Below the pieces are notes generated by a model that saw only the letters and a program-made list of their open reading frames with translations, was not told where the DNA came from and searched no databases. Position numbers and translations under genes: made by a program. Shown piece after piece: positions 32,241-32,283 of a DNA stretch of 32,283 nt. The stretch is from CALLPQ01 sp039819545 (lineage in GTDB: Bacteria > Pseudomonadota > Alphaproteobacteria > Caulobacterales > Parvularculaceae). The DNA lies in NCBI GenBank assembly GCA_039819545.1, contig JBCBRS010000029.1, positions 1 to 32,283 on the forward strand, in the 5' to 3' direction. Numbering within the stretch: the first letter of the stretch is position 1; every line of letters starts with the position of its first letter.

Positions 32241-32283
32241 TGGTAGCGTGTAGTATTCTTGGAGCCCGCTCGTCATGTATACG
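32234..32283 (-). repeat. right arm of 50-bp perfect inverted repeat at window end
   Basis: These are the final 50 bases of the window, the exact reverse complement of 32093-32142. The junction replaces the expected continuation of the serine hydrolase with a stop. Ending precisely at the edge suggests a fold-back read or chimera at a contig end. Confidence 0.95.

Overview
The window looks like chromosomal DNA of a GC-rich alphaproteobacterium, probably aquatic or marine. The evidence is a ChpT-type histidine phosphotransferase (a family confined to Alphaproteobacteria), two CtrA-like TTAA-N7-TTAA boxes, the alphaproteobacterial dihydroorotase signature DTQVHFREPG, a Caulobacter/Xanthomonas-type TonB receptor and a VPLPA-CTERM surface protein. 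Genus cannot be fixed from sequence alone; Caulobacterales, Maricaulales, Parvularculales and Sphingomonadales are all plausible.

Layout. Positions 1-350 hold a 106-bp tandem repeat. Positions 351-5500 are housekeeping: pyrC, ygfZ, a small secreted ORF, tag, a FabH-like synthase and yidD. Positions 5500-7200 hold a VPLPA-CTERM protein and a convergent EF-hand protein separated by a terminator. Positions 7423-11350 are a tight minus-strand operon: aminotransferase, a serine hydrolase fused to a thioredoxin-like domain, and a nitrilase. A tRNA-Gly(TCC) follows at 11464-11537.

The main accessory block runs from 11539 to 29162. It holds a GH97 lipoprotein, an SSS symporter, a TonB receptor, glpD, galK, galT, a GH36 alpha-galactosidase, glpK, divergent glpR and a GH42 beta-galactosidase. 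Together these could take in a galactoside, cut alpha- and beta-galactosyl bonds, feed galactose to the Leloir pathway and feed glycerol to dihydroxyacetone phosphate. That gene set fits a galactosylglycerol substrate: floridoside of red algae, or the (di)galactosylglycerol headgroup of thylakoid galactolipids. The same 15-mer, ATGTTCGCAAACGAA, matching the GlpR operator pattern, lies upstream of both glpK and glpD and ties the galactose and glycerol halves together. This substrate is an inference from gene content.

Positions 29330-31443 carry a basic secreted protein and a ChpT/response-regulator pair. The last gene, a lipoprotein serine hydrolase, is cut short where the final 50 bases become the exact reverse complement of 32093-32142. 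This is most likely a fold-back artefact at a contig end.
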